DNA of 19,210 nucleotides, taken from NCBI GenBank assembly GCA_021163705.1, contig JAGGTO010000139.1, forward strand, positions 1 to 19,210, written 5' to 3'. Positions 13,520 to 19,210 of the stretch are shown here, piece after piece. How positions within the stretch are numbered: the first letter of the stretch is position 1; the number at the start of each line of letters is the position of its first letter. The translations under genes and the position numbers were made by a program. A model generated the notes under the pieces. The model saw nothing but the letters and a program-made list of their open reading frames with translations, did no database searches and was not told the origin of the DNA. This stretch comes from Thermoplasmata archaeon (GTDB lineage Archaea; Thermoplasmatota; Thermoplasmata; Thermoplasmatales; Aciduliprofundaceae).

Positions 13520-14863
13520 ATGAAGCTTTTCGGCACTGCAGGAATAAGAGGAATAACCAATAAAGATATAACACCAGAATTTGCGCTTAAAATTGCCATG
13601 GCCTACGGTAGCATTTTTAAAGGAAATATTGCAGTTGCCAGAGATAACAGATTTGGAGCCGAGATGATAGCCAATGCAGTAATTTCAGGATTGCAGGCCA
13701 CTGGAAACAGGGTTTACAATCTTGGAATTGTGCCCCTGCCAATATTTGCAAGATATGTTGCGGACTATATGGACGGGGGTATAATGGTTACAGGTTCTCA
13801 TACCCCTCCCCATATGATAGGAATAATCATGGTTGATTCTCTAGGAAGGGATCTCTACTGGGATAAGTCAGAAGAAATTGAAGAACTCTATTTCCGGGGA
13901 AAATTTTCAATGGAAGCTTGGGATCATATAGAAGACAGTGTTTGGGAGGATGCCATAGAAAATTATATGAGATTTATAGGGAGGATGGCAGGTGATATTG
14001 GGGGCTATAGAATAGCGATTGATCCTGCAAATGGGGCTGCTGCAGGAATAATTGATAGAATACTGGAATCTCTGGGGGTAGAGGTATATTGCATAAATTG
14101 TGAGAGAAAGAAAATTCCAAATCGCCCTTCGGAGCCCAGGAGAGAGAATTTAAGAGAGCTTGCCAAGATATCTTCAAATTTTGACCTCGGAGCTGCCACA
14201 GATGTGGATGCTGATAGGGTACTCTTCGCCTCTAAAGGAGAGGTACTCTCTGAGGATCTCATTGGAGCAATATTTGCAGAAAATTTTGGAGCTGAGAAAA
14301 TCGTTACGCCTATCAACTCATCCTCTCTCATCGAGTTTGTTGCAGAGAAAAGGGGATTTGAGGTTATTTACTGCCCTGTGGGACCTCCCGAAATTGCGGA
14401 GGCAATAATTAGAAATAAAGCATCATTTGGATATGAGGAAACGGGAAAATACATATTTCCCCCTTACACCCTCTGGGGAGATTCAATATTGTCCATTGTG
14501 AACCTCCTCAAAATTATGGATAGGGAAGGAAGTGATTTGACTGAATTATCCAGGAGGTATCCAAAATTCTATCAAGTGAAGGAAAAGATTCCTGTGGAAC
14601 GAAAAATTAAGAAAGATCTTGTAAATAAAATAGGAGACTATCTGGAAGAAAACCCTCCCCAAGAGGTTATAAAAATTATAAGAGTGGACGGTGTAAAGAT
14701 CATCTACCCAGATGGCTGGCTTCTTATAAGAGCCTCTGGCACTGAAGATGTGGTGAGAATTTTCTCCGATGCAAAATCAGTTAAGAGAGCCAGAGAGCTT
14801 GTGGAATGGGGTAAAAAATTAACACGAAATTTTATTTCTTCATTTTCTCTCCTGCTAAGGTGA
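13520..14863 (+). CDS. Alpha-D-phosphohexomutase (phosphomannomutase / phosphoglucosamine mutase type)
   Basis: A 447-residue phosphohexomutase, close to the archaeal GlmM/ManB length. All four family loops are seen: the phosphoserine loop TGSHTPPHMIG with Ser93, the metal loop DVDADR (228-233), the sugar loop GYEETGKY (304-311) and the phosphate-binding RASGTEDVVRIF (404-415). The start KLFGTAGIRG matches the family. These enzymes move phosphate between C6 and C1 of mannose, glucose or glucosamine, feeding nucleotide sugars for glycosylation and lipids. Which sugar cannot be told here. The loop TGSHTPP instead of the common TASHNP is a variant. The gene follows HU by 10 bases and its last 32 bases overlap the convergent RFC gene. 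Confidence 0.92.
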   Translation: MKLFGTAGIRGITNKDITPEFALKIAMAYGSIFKGNIAVARDNRFGAEMIANAVISGLQATGNRVYNLGIVPLPIFARYVADYMDGGIMVTGSHTPPHMIGIIMVDSLGRDLYWDKSEEIEELYFRGKFSMEAWDHIEDSVWEDAIENYMRFIGRMAGDIGGYRIAIDPANGAAAGIIDRILESLGVEVYCINCERKKIPNRPSEPRRENLRELAKISSNFDLGAATDVDADRVLFASKGEVLSEDLIGAIFAENFGAEKIVTPINSSSLIEFVAEKRGFEVIYCPVGPPEIAEAIIRNKASFGYEETGKYIFPPYTLWGDSILSIVNLLKIMDREGSDLTELSRRYPKFYQVKEKIPVERKIKKDLVNKIGDYLEENPPQEVIKIIRVDGVKIIYPDGWLLIRASGTEDVVRIFSDAKSVKRARELVEWGKKLTRNFISSFSLLLR

Positions 14864-15794
14864 AATATGCCAATAAAGCATCAAGCTGTATTCTCTCATT
14901 TGCACCCTCCACTATTCTGAATTCTATCTCTCCAGTTCTGTCAAGAAGCTCCACCTTTAATCTATCCTCTATGGGAAGATCATATATCACGCGATGTATC
15001 TGCTTTATTATATCCTCTCCAGATAATCCTAGCTCTACAAGTAGCTTGTTAAGCTTGTTTCTTGCAGCAATAAAATCTCCAGAAAGTGCTTTTTTAACCA
15101 CACTCTCCACATCCTCCCTTTTTGCAAGTCCAGTGGCCTTATAAACAATGCTTTCATCTATGGTATCCGAAATTGCCGCAGACATCTGCAAAATGTTTAT
15201 GGCCTTTCGCATATCTCCATTGCATATGTAAACTATGGCATCAAGAGCATCCTCTGTAATATTCTTCCCTTCATTTTTAGCTATGTATCTTAACCTATTT
15301 TTTATATCCTCAGCCTTGAGTGGTGAGAAGCGAAAGACCGCACATCTCGACTGGATGGGCTCAATGATCTTGGAAGAATAATTGCAGGATAAAATAAATC
15401 TGCAGGTCTTAGAATACATTTCCATGGTTCTTCGCAATGCTGCCTGGGCATCTGGAGTCAGAGCATCCGCCTCATCTAAGAATATTATCTTGAACCCCAC
15501 ATCGTTAGGTGCCGCTGTCCTGGCATATTCCTTTATCTTAGTGCGCACGATACCTATACCCCTCTCATCGCTGGCATTTAATTCATGAAAACTCGCCCTC
15601 CAATTCTCCCCAAAAAGCTCGCGAGCTAGAGCTATGGCACATGTAGTTTTCCCTGTACCTGCAGGACCTGCAAATAGAAGATGGGGCATGGTTTTTGTCC
15701 TGACATAGGATTTCAATCTCTCTACAATCTCCCTTTGACCAATAACTTCATCCAGATTTCGGGGCCTGTACTTTTCAACCCACACATCTTCCAT
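14832..15794 (-). CDS. rfcS: Replication factor C small subunit (clamp loader ATPase)
   Basis: A 320-residue RFC small subunit, the AAA+ clamp loader component that opens the PCNA ring at primer ends. The start VWVEKYRPRNLDEVIGQ is RFC box II. Walker A GPAGTGKTT is at 43-51, Walker B IIFLDEADALT at about 103-113, the SRC arginine-finger motif at 149-151, and the GDMRKAINILQ sensor 2 region near 194-204. Normal length, no intein. The ATG at 15794 lies 26 bases after a TATA box, giving a leaderless transcript. The 3' end overlaps the phosphohexomutase by 32 bases. The RFC large subunit is not in the window. Confidence 0.96.
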   Translation of the reverse strand: MEDVWVEKYRPRNLDEVIGQREIVERLKSYVRTKTMPHLLFAGPAGTGKTTCAIALARELFGENWRASFHELNASDERGIGIVRTKIKEYARTAAPNDVGFKIIFLDEADALTPDAQAALRRTMEMYSKTCRFILSCNYSSKIIEPIQSRCAVFRFSPLKAEDIKNRLRYIAKNEGKNITEDALDAIVYICNGDMRKAINILQMSAAISDTIDESIVYKATGLAKREDVESVVKKALSGDFIAARNKLNKLLVELGLSGEDIIKQIHRVIYDLPIEDRLKVELLDRTGEIEFRIVEGANERIQLDALLAYFTLAGEKMKK

Positions 15795-15814
15795 ATATGC
15801 CGTATGAATTGACC

Positions 15815-15826
15815 GATTAAATAATT
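15815..15826 (-). promoter_or_regulatory. TATA box of the RFC small subunit gene
   Basis: aattatttaatc on the minus strand is centred 26 bases before the ATG at 15794, so the RFC message should be leaderless. It lies immediately beside the GC-rich repeat region. Confidence 0.6.
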
Positions 15827-15837
15827 TTGCCCACGAA

Positions 15838-15854
15838 GGGGGGCTTTGCCCCCC
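15838..15854. repeat. Perfect GC hairpin at the edge of the repeat region
   Basis: GGGGGGC - TTT - GCCCCCC: a 7-bp all-GC stem with a 3-base loop, ending the repeat region 12 bases from the RFC TATA box. It is followed by ctctctacaccccc, which recurs beside the second hairpin at about 15947-15960. Confidence 0.75.
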
Positions 15855-15883
15855 TCTCTACACCCCCCTAGAAGGGACACTTA

Positions 15884-15944
15884 CGCAGCGTCTTCCCGAA
15901 GGGAAGGCTTGCTCGCAACTCCGCTTCGCTCCGTTGCTCGGTTT
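15884..15944 (+). repeat. Two-hairpin repeat unit 1 (plus orientation)
   Basis: CGCAGCGT, then hairpin CTTCCC-GAA-GGGAAG (15892-15906), then the conserved GCTTGCTCGCAAC (15907-15919), a loop with a small GC hairpin, and GTTGCTCGGTTT. Units 2 and 3 have the same order on the minus strand. The first stem differs in sequence among the three but stays paired. Confidence 0.75.
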
Positions 15945-15960
15945 CCCTCTCTACACCCCC

Positions 15961-15981
15961 AAGCCCTTTGAAAAAGGGCTT
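15961..15981. repeat. Perfect 9-bp hairpin between inverted repeat units
   Basis: AAGCCCTTT - GAA - AAAGGGCTT. It lies between unit 1 and the oppositely oriented unit 2, so the stretch 15884-16057 is roughly a large imperfect palindrome centred near here. Related half-sites (aagggcttt, ggggctttt) follow units 2 and 3. Confidence 0.75.
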
Positions 15982-16002
15982 TACCCCAAAAATCTTTCCG
16001 GG

Positions 16003-16080
16003 TAAATGAGCAACGAAGGATGCGAGCAAGCCTCACGATTTTGTGAGACGCTGGCACCCTTTTTAAAGGGGCTTTTGGGA
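16003..16080 (-). repeat. Two-hairpin repeat unit 2 (78 bases, tandem)
   Basis: Read on the minus strand: GCCAGCGT, hairpin CTCAC-AAAATC-GTGAG, conserved GGCTTGCTCGCA, short loop, GTTGCTCATTTA. With flanking sequence it forms a 78-base unit directly repeated as unit 3. Confidence 0.75.
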
Positions 16081-16157
16081 TAAACGAGCAACCTTCGGTT
16101 GCGAGCAAGCCTCGCTCTGCGAGGCACAGGCACTTTTTAAAAAGGGCTTTAGGGTTG
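16081..16157 (-). repeat. Two-hairpin repeat unit 3 (tandem with unit 2)
   Basis: Read on the minus strand: GCCTGT, hairpin GCCTCGC-AGA-GCGAGGC, conserved GGCTTGCTCGCAAC, then a second perfect hairpin GCAACC-GAA-GGTTGC running into TTGCTCGTTTA. It is in direct tandem with unit 2, but its stems carry different, compensating bases. Confidence 0.75.
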
Positions 16158-16182
16158 ATAAGGGCGCCTTCCCCGCCCTTAT
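16158..16182. terminator. Perfect 9-bp hairpin downstream of the disulfide reductase gene
   Basis: ATAAGGGCG - CCTTCCC - CGCCCTTAT, about 30 bases beyond the stop at 16212. A T-run follows it only on the plus strand, so it is not a textbook terminator for the minus-strand gene. It could act as a 3' end stabiliser or be part of the repeat family. Confidence 0.4.
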
Positions 16183-16211
16183 TTTCTGTGCATTTTTCCT
16201 CAACTCGGAAT

Positions 16212-17576
16212 TCATCCCTCTCTGAGATTGTAGAACGCTCTCTGCACGACCTCGTTCATCGCAGGGTGTATATGCATCGCCCTATACATGGCACCTGCCT
16301 GATCCCTCGTATACATGAGATTTATTATCTCCTGAATTAGTACGGATGCCTCTGGCCCAACAATAGTGGCACCTAAAATCCGATATGTCTCACGATCCAC
16401 AATCACCTTTACATAGTAATCCTTTGCCTTCATGGCAAGACCCATGGCGGTATCCTCATACTTGTACTCCCCAATAAGAATCTCATGCTTCTTCCTCGCC
16501 TCCTCCTCACTCATTCCAACGGCTGCAATCTGAGGCTCTGTGAATATGGCATGGGGCACAGCATGATAATTCACCCTCACATTTCTGCCTCCAAACGCAT
16601 TATAGAATACTATCTCACTCTCATAATTGGCCACATGCTTGAACATATGTTTTCCATTTGTATCTCCGCAGGCCCATATACCTTCCTTGCTTGTGCGCAT
16701 ATACTCATCCGTTATGACCCATCCACGCTCATCCACCCTTATTCCACTTTTTTCCACCTGAGTTTCTCTGTTCCAGGGTGCCCTTCCAGTAGCAATGAGA
16801 ATCTCGTCCACTTTTATCTCGGTGGTGCCATTTTCCCCCTCCATCGCTACAACTTTCTTTCCCCTGCTTTTTCGCACCTCAGTTGCTCTGTGACCCGTAT
16901 GGAAATGCATAAATCTTGAGAGTTCTCTTTGTACAAGTCTTCTTGCATCCCTCTCCTCGGTCATGAGTATTTCAGGAAGCATTTCAATAATATGTACCTC
17001 GCTTCCCATCATAGCCAGAAAATAACCCAGTTCCAATGCCACATAGCCTCCTCCAATAATGGCAATACTTTTAGGCACATGCTTTAAAGAGTAGAAAAAT
17101 TCCCGATTGGTGAGATACCCCACATCATCCAGGCCATCAATGGGTGGAATGAATGGTTTTGAACCATTGCAGAGCAATATGGTTTCTCCATATATTTCTT
17201 TACCATTCACATCAATTGTATAGTCACCCACAAATTTCCCTGTTGTCTGATAATAATCTATGCGTGGATGGGATTTCAGGCTCCTCTCTATCATTTTACT
17301 CTCCTCATCCACATGCCTCTGTACATAGCGAAGTATTGCATCCCCATCTGCCTTTGCCTTTGCATCTATAAAAAACTCCTTAGCACGGTGAAGGGTATAC
17401 ATTATTTGAGCAGGATAAATTAGCATTTTGCTGGGGATACATCCCCTGGTCAGGCATATCCCTCCCGCTTTTTCGTTTTCAATAACTGCCACCTTTATCT
17501 TTGGATTGTTTATTAGCGGGGAAACTATGTTCATCGCACTACCCGTTCCGAATGCAATTATGTCGTACTCCTTCAT
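16212..17576 (-). CDS. FAD-dependent pyridine nucleotide-disulfide reductase (dihydrolipoamide dehydrogenase / mycothione reductase-like)
   Basis: A 454-residue class I flavoprotein disulfide reductase. The FAD site is FGTGSAMNI (9-17), where the third glycine of GxGxxG is missing. The redox-active pair is Cys41 and Cys46 in GGICLTRGCIPSK. The NAD(P)H site is IIGGGYVALE (173-182), and Glu198 at the end of the next strand favours NADH. CGDTNG marks the second FAD contact, and the C-terminal HIHPAMNE (435-442) gives the catalytic His-Glu pair. The GTGSxxNI opening and CIPxKMxxYxAQ helix resemble mycothione reductase more than standard lipoamide dehydrogenase. No 2-oxoacid dehydrogenase gene is nearby, so the disulfide substrate is unknown. 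The ATG at 17576 lies about 29 bases after the TATA region, so it is probably leaderless. Confidence 0.88.
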   Translation of the reverse strand: MKEYDIIAFGTGSAMNIVSPLINNPKIKVAVIENEKAGGICLTRGCIPSKMLIYPAQIMYTLHRAKEFFIDAKAKADGDAILRYVQRHVDEESKMIERSLKSHPRIDYYQTTGKFVGDYTIDVNGKEIYGETILLCNGSKPFIPPIDGLDDVGYLTNREFFYSLKHVPKSIAIIGGGYVALELGYFLAMMGSEVHIIEMLPEILMTEERDARRLVQRELSRFMHFHTGHRATEVRKSRGKKVVAMEGENGTTEIKVDEILIATGRAPWNRETQVEKSGIRVDERGWVITDEYMRTSKEGIWACGDTNGKHMFKHVANYESEIVFYNAFGGRNVRVNYHAVPHAIFTEPQIAAVGMSEEEARKKHEILIGEYKYEDTAMGLAMKAKDYYVKVIVDRETYRILGATIVGPEASVLIQEIINLMYTRDQAGAMYRAMHIHPAMNEVVQRAFYNLREG

Positions 17577-17599
17577 AGGAGAGGGAAATTTAGAATCTC

Positions 17600-17611
17600 A
17601 TATATTTATAT
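17600..17611. promoter_or_regulatory. Shared TATA region of divergent leaderless genes
   Basis: atatatttatat lies in the 54-base gap between the disulfide reductase (-) and the wHTH gene (+). It is centred about 29 bases before the ATG at 17576 and about 26 bases before the TTG at 17631, the spacing for leaderless transcripts in both directions. Its position supports the TTG start. Confidence 0.5.
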
Positions 17612-17630
17612 TGCTCCACAGATATGTGTA

Positions 17631-18233
17631 TTGGAAAAATTTCTGAGAAATATAAATTTTGAAGGAGTGAAAATAGATATTCCAAGGTTCATAAAAAAGC
17701 AAAAATATATATTTGCGAAAAACAATATCCTCTACATGCCCGCCAGCAGAATTAAGGTTGTGGGAGATATAGGAGATCTCATTTCAGTTTTTCATGCCTG
17801 TGATACGGAGGTTAAGAAAAAGGTATTCACGGAGCTTACAAAAAGGTGGTGCACTGTAGAGGATATCGAAACTCTATATGGGAAAAAGGGTGTGGAAGCT
17901 TTAAAGTATCTGGAGAAGGTAAAGCTTGTAGAGAGTCAGTGGGTCACCACCGAAAAGGGTGTGGTAAAGGCATATCACACCTACTATGATCTCTTTCAGA
18001 TAAATTTATCTTTACCTATTGCAGAGGCCGCTGAAGTCATAAGAGTTATAACTATGAAGGATGATGAGTTTCGTATGTGGGAAAATAAAATACTTGAGGT
18101 AATAGGTGAATCGGGAGGGATATTCATAGGAGATCTTGTAGAAAAATTGGGTATCTCACAAACAATGTTGAGAGCGCTGGTGAAGAGAAGCACAAAACTG
18201 GATATAAAGGGGATGAGGGTTGAGGTGATATGA
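17631..18233 (+). CDS. Predicted winged-helix DNA-binding protein, unrecognised family
   Basis: A 200-residue protein with two helix-turn-helix-like parts. The first (about 50-110) has VFHACDTEVKKKVFTELTKRWCTVEDIETLYGKKGVEALKYL features and a wing with WVTTEKGVVKAYH, an ArsR-like pattern. The second (about 150-200) has VIGESGGIFIGDLVEKLGISQTMLRALVKR features. It is probably a transcription regulator, but I do not recognise a named family. The first in-frame ATG is well inside (near 17735), and homologous-looking sequence extends upstream. The start is taken as TTG at 17631, which sits about 26 bases after a TATA box and fits a leaderless message. The next gene starts 1 base after its stop, with GGTGA inside this gene's end, so they are co-translated. 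Confidence 0.65.
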   Translation: MEKFLRNINFEGVKIDIPRFIKKQKYIFAKNNILYMPASRIKVVGDIGDLISVFHACDTEVKKKVFTELTKRWCTVEDIETLYGKKGVEALKYLEKVKLVESQWVTTEKGVVKAYHTYYDLFQINLSLPIAEAAEVIRVITMKDDEFRMWENKILEVIGESGGIFIGDLVEKLGISQTMLRALVKRSTKLDIKGMRVEVI

Positions 18234-18234
18234 A

Positions 18235-18717
18235 GTGCTATTTGAGAGATTTATATGGGAGGAGGAATATCTTGGTCTAATTTCAGGTATAAGCTTTGTG
18301 TTGATAGGCGTTTTTGCATATGCTATCTATTTGCTATCGGTATCCTACATCATTCTTGGACTGATTACAGGAGCTATGTGCACCTCCGCCCTCACAGCCC
18401 TTATGTTTCAGCTACCACGAATAAAAGAAGTAAAGCCAGGGGTAAGCACATTTGCAGGAGGTCTACTTCTAGGTGTAACGGTTCTTATCTGGGCGATTGT
18501 TTCATCACTCACTTCCGGAGAGTTTCTCAGGAGAGTGGAGCTCTCGGGAATTGCTGGGATTCTAGCTATCTTGTCCTTCTTTGCCGTTGGATTCCTCATT
18601 CTAGCGTTGTACCCTCCTGGGATGAGAGGTCTCAGCAACGCACATGTTGCACCTTCCAGAGAGGAGAGAAAAAAGGAGAAAAAAGATGATATAGAGGATA
18701 TTATTGAGAGACTATGA
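18235..18717 (+). CDS. Small four-helix membrane protein, unknown function
   Basis: A 160-residue protein with four predicted membrane helices: residues about 13-35, 37-60, 70-92 and 103-127. The second ends MFQLPRIKEVKPG, a basic cytoplasmic loop. The C-terminal tail of about 30 residues is strongly charged (EERKKEKKDDIEDIIERL) and should be cytoplasmic. I recognise no family. The start is GTG at 18235, 1 base after the stop of the wHTH gene, with GGTGA 6 bases upstream. Its stop overlaps the aTrm56 start (ATGA). Tight packing with a predicted regulator suggests the regulator may act with or through this membrane protein, but that is inference. Confidence 0.7.
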   Translation: MLFERFIWEEEYLGLISGISFVLIGVFAYAIYLLSVSYIILGLITGAMCTSALTALMFQLPRIKEVKPGVSTFAGGLLLGVTVLIWAIVSSLTSGEFLRRVELSGIAGILAILSFFAVGFLILALYPPGMRGLSNAHVAPSREERKKEKKDDIEDIIERL

Positions 18718-19210
18718 TAGCTGTGTTAAGACTGGGCCACAGGGCAACCAGGGATAAGAGAATAACAACCCATATATGTCTGGTGGCAAGGGCATTTGGA
18801 GCTGATGGAATAATCATTGCAGGAGATAGGGATGAAAAGATAGAGAGAAGCGTTAAAGATGTTGTAGAAAGATGGGGTGGACCATTTTTTGTAGAATATA
18901 CTAACAGTTGGAAAAATACTATTAAAAAATGGAATGGAATTAAGGTACATCTCACCATGTACGGAATTCCGGTGGATGATGCTATAGAAAAAATTCCCAA
19001 GGATCGGGATATGCTAATAATTGTGGGAGCAGAAAAAGTGCCCCGGGAAGTTTATGAGCTTGCAGATTTTAACATAGCCATAGGAAACCAGCCACATAGT
19101 GAGGTTGCAGCTCTGGCCATTTTCCTGGACAGGTACTTTGGAGGTAGTGAGTTTTCCAAGGAGTTCAAGGATGCAAAAATAAAAATTATACCCCAGGAGA
19201 GGGGAAAGAA
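18714..19210 (+). CDS. trm56: tRNA (cytidine(56)-2'-O)-methyltransferase aTrm56, 3' end cut by window
   Basis: The open frame from the ATG at 18714 runs without a stop to the window end (165 full codons), so it is partial. It begins AVLRLGHRATRDKRITTH, the signature start of archaeal aTrm56 (COG1303), and continues VARAFGADGIIIAGD and RWGGPFFVEYTNSWKN. Near the end, the SPOUT knot region reads MLIIVGAEKVPREVYELADFNIAIGNQPHSEVAALAIFLDRYFGG. The enzyme uses S-adenosylmethionine to methylate the ribose of C56 in the tRNA T-loop. Pus10 earlier in the window modifies U54/U55 of the same loop. The ATG overlaps the stop of the membrane-protein gene by 4 bases (ATGA). Family members are usually about 170-200 residues, so only a short tail is missing. 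Confidence 0.92.
   Translation, partial: MIAVLRLGHRATRDKRITTHICLVARAFGADGIIIAGDRDEKIERSVKDVVERWGGPFFVEYTNSWKNTIKKWNGIKVHLTMYGIPVDDAIEKIPKDRDMLIIVGAEKVPREVYELADFNIAIGNQPHSEVAALAIFLDRYFGGSEFSKEFKDAKIKIIPQERGK

Larger units (their letters stand above)
15795..16211. other. Gene-free, GC-rich structured repeat region
   Basis: The longest stretch without a gene (417 bases), between the end of the disulfide reductase gene and the start of RFC, both on the minus strand. Apart from the RFC promoter at its left edge, it is packed with hairpins and three related repeat units. A 75-codon open frame on the minus strand here has no family resemblance and simply reads through the repeats. No tRNA, RNase P RNA or SRP RNA signature was seen. 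Confidence 0.8.

Noticed and set aside
15881..16108. 75-codon open frame on the minus strand through the repeat region
   Set aside because: It reads across the repeated hairpins, has no recognisable domain and lacks promoter or ribosome-site support, so it is best seen as chance.
15838..16182. Possible CRISPR array, RNase P RNA or SRP RNA
   Set aside because: Repeat units are only three, mixed in orientation and without unique 30-40 base spacers. I could not find the conserved core motifs of RNase P or SRP RNA.
1..19210. A novel defence, toxin-antitoxin or mobile system
   Set aside because: Apart from the repeat block, genes are archaeal housekeeping or regulators. There is no transposase, integrase, restriction enzyme or toxin-like pair, and gene style is uniform.

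Overview
The window looks like chromosome of a thermophilic euryarchaeon of the Thermoplasmatota, most like the Aciduliprofundum (DHVE2) group. That placement is inference from gene content. The archaeal markers are Pus10, an RFC small subunit, archaeal-type ribosomal protein S15, phosphopantothenate synthetase, aTrm56, an archaeal flagellin and TATA-box promoters that often sit about 26 bases before the start codon (leaderless transcripts). The Thermoplasmata marker is a bacterial-type HU protein resembling Thermoplasma HTa instead of a eukaryote-like histone. Coding density is very high, with many 1-65 base overlaps.

Layout. 61-1977 (+): a metabolic/RNA operon with a TIM-barrel endonuclease-IV-like protein, 6-phospho-3-hexuloisomerase and a UPF0201 RNA-binding protein. 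1913-3040 (-): a CPBP intramembrane protease carrying a C-terminal zinc ribbon. 3214-4448 (+): an archaellin followed by a small ArlD/E-domain protein, translationally coupled, with an operator-like palindrome at the predicted transcription start. 4440-6760 (-): a winged-helix/P-loop ATPase regulator followed by Pus10. 6805-8268 (+): a PLP-dependent Orn/Lys/Arg-type decarboxylase, divergent from the ATPase. 8350-10843 (+): S15, a RecJ-like DHH nuclease and phosphopantothenate synthetase.

10818-12285 (-): a coiled-coil zinc-ribbon protein broken by a one-base frameshift, and a metallophosphoesterase. 12343-13114 (-): a DUF134 DNA-binding protein coupled to a DtxR-like regulator, divergent from the HU gene (13240-13509, +) across a 10-bp inverted repeat. 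13520-14863 (+): a phosphohexomutase. 14832-15794 (-): RFC small subunit. 15795-16211 is the only long gene-free stretch. It is GC-rich and made of three copies of a two-hairpin element plus extra perfect hairpins. 16212-17576 (-): a flavin disulfide reductase resembling mycothione reductase. 17631-19210 (+): a wHTH protein, a four-helix membrane protein and the tRNA methyltransferase aTrm56, which runs off the window end.

Most genes are housekeeping. The parts most worth a second look are the structured repeats at 15838-16182, the interrupted coiled-coil protein, the flagellin with an inserted phage-like module, the HU protein lacking its intercalating proline, and the inverted repeats in front of the flagellin and HU genes. 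No complete defence system, CRISPR array, transposase, rRNA or tRNA gene was seen.
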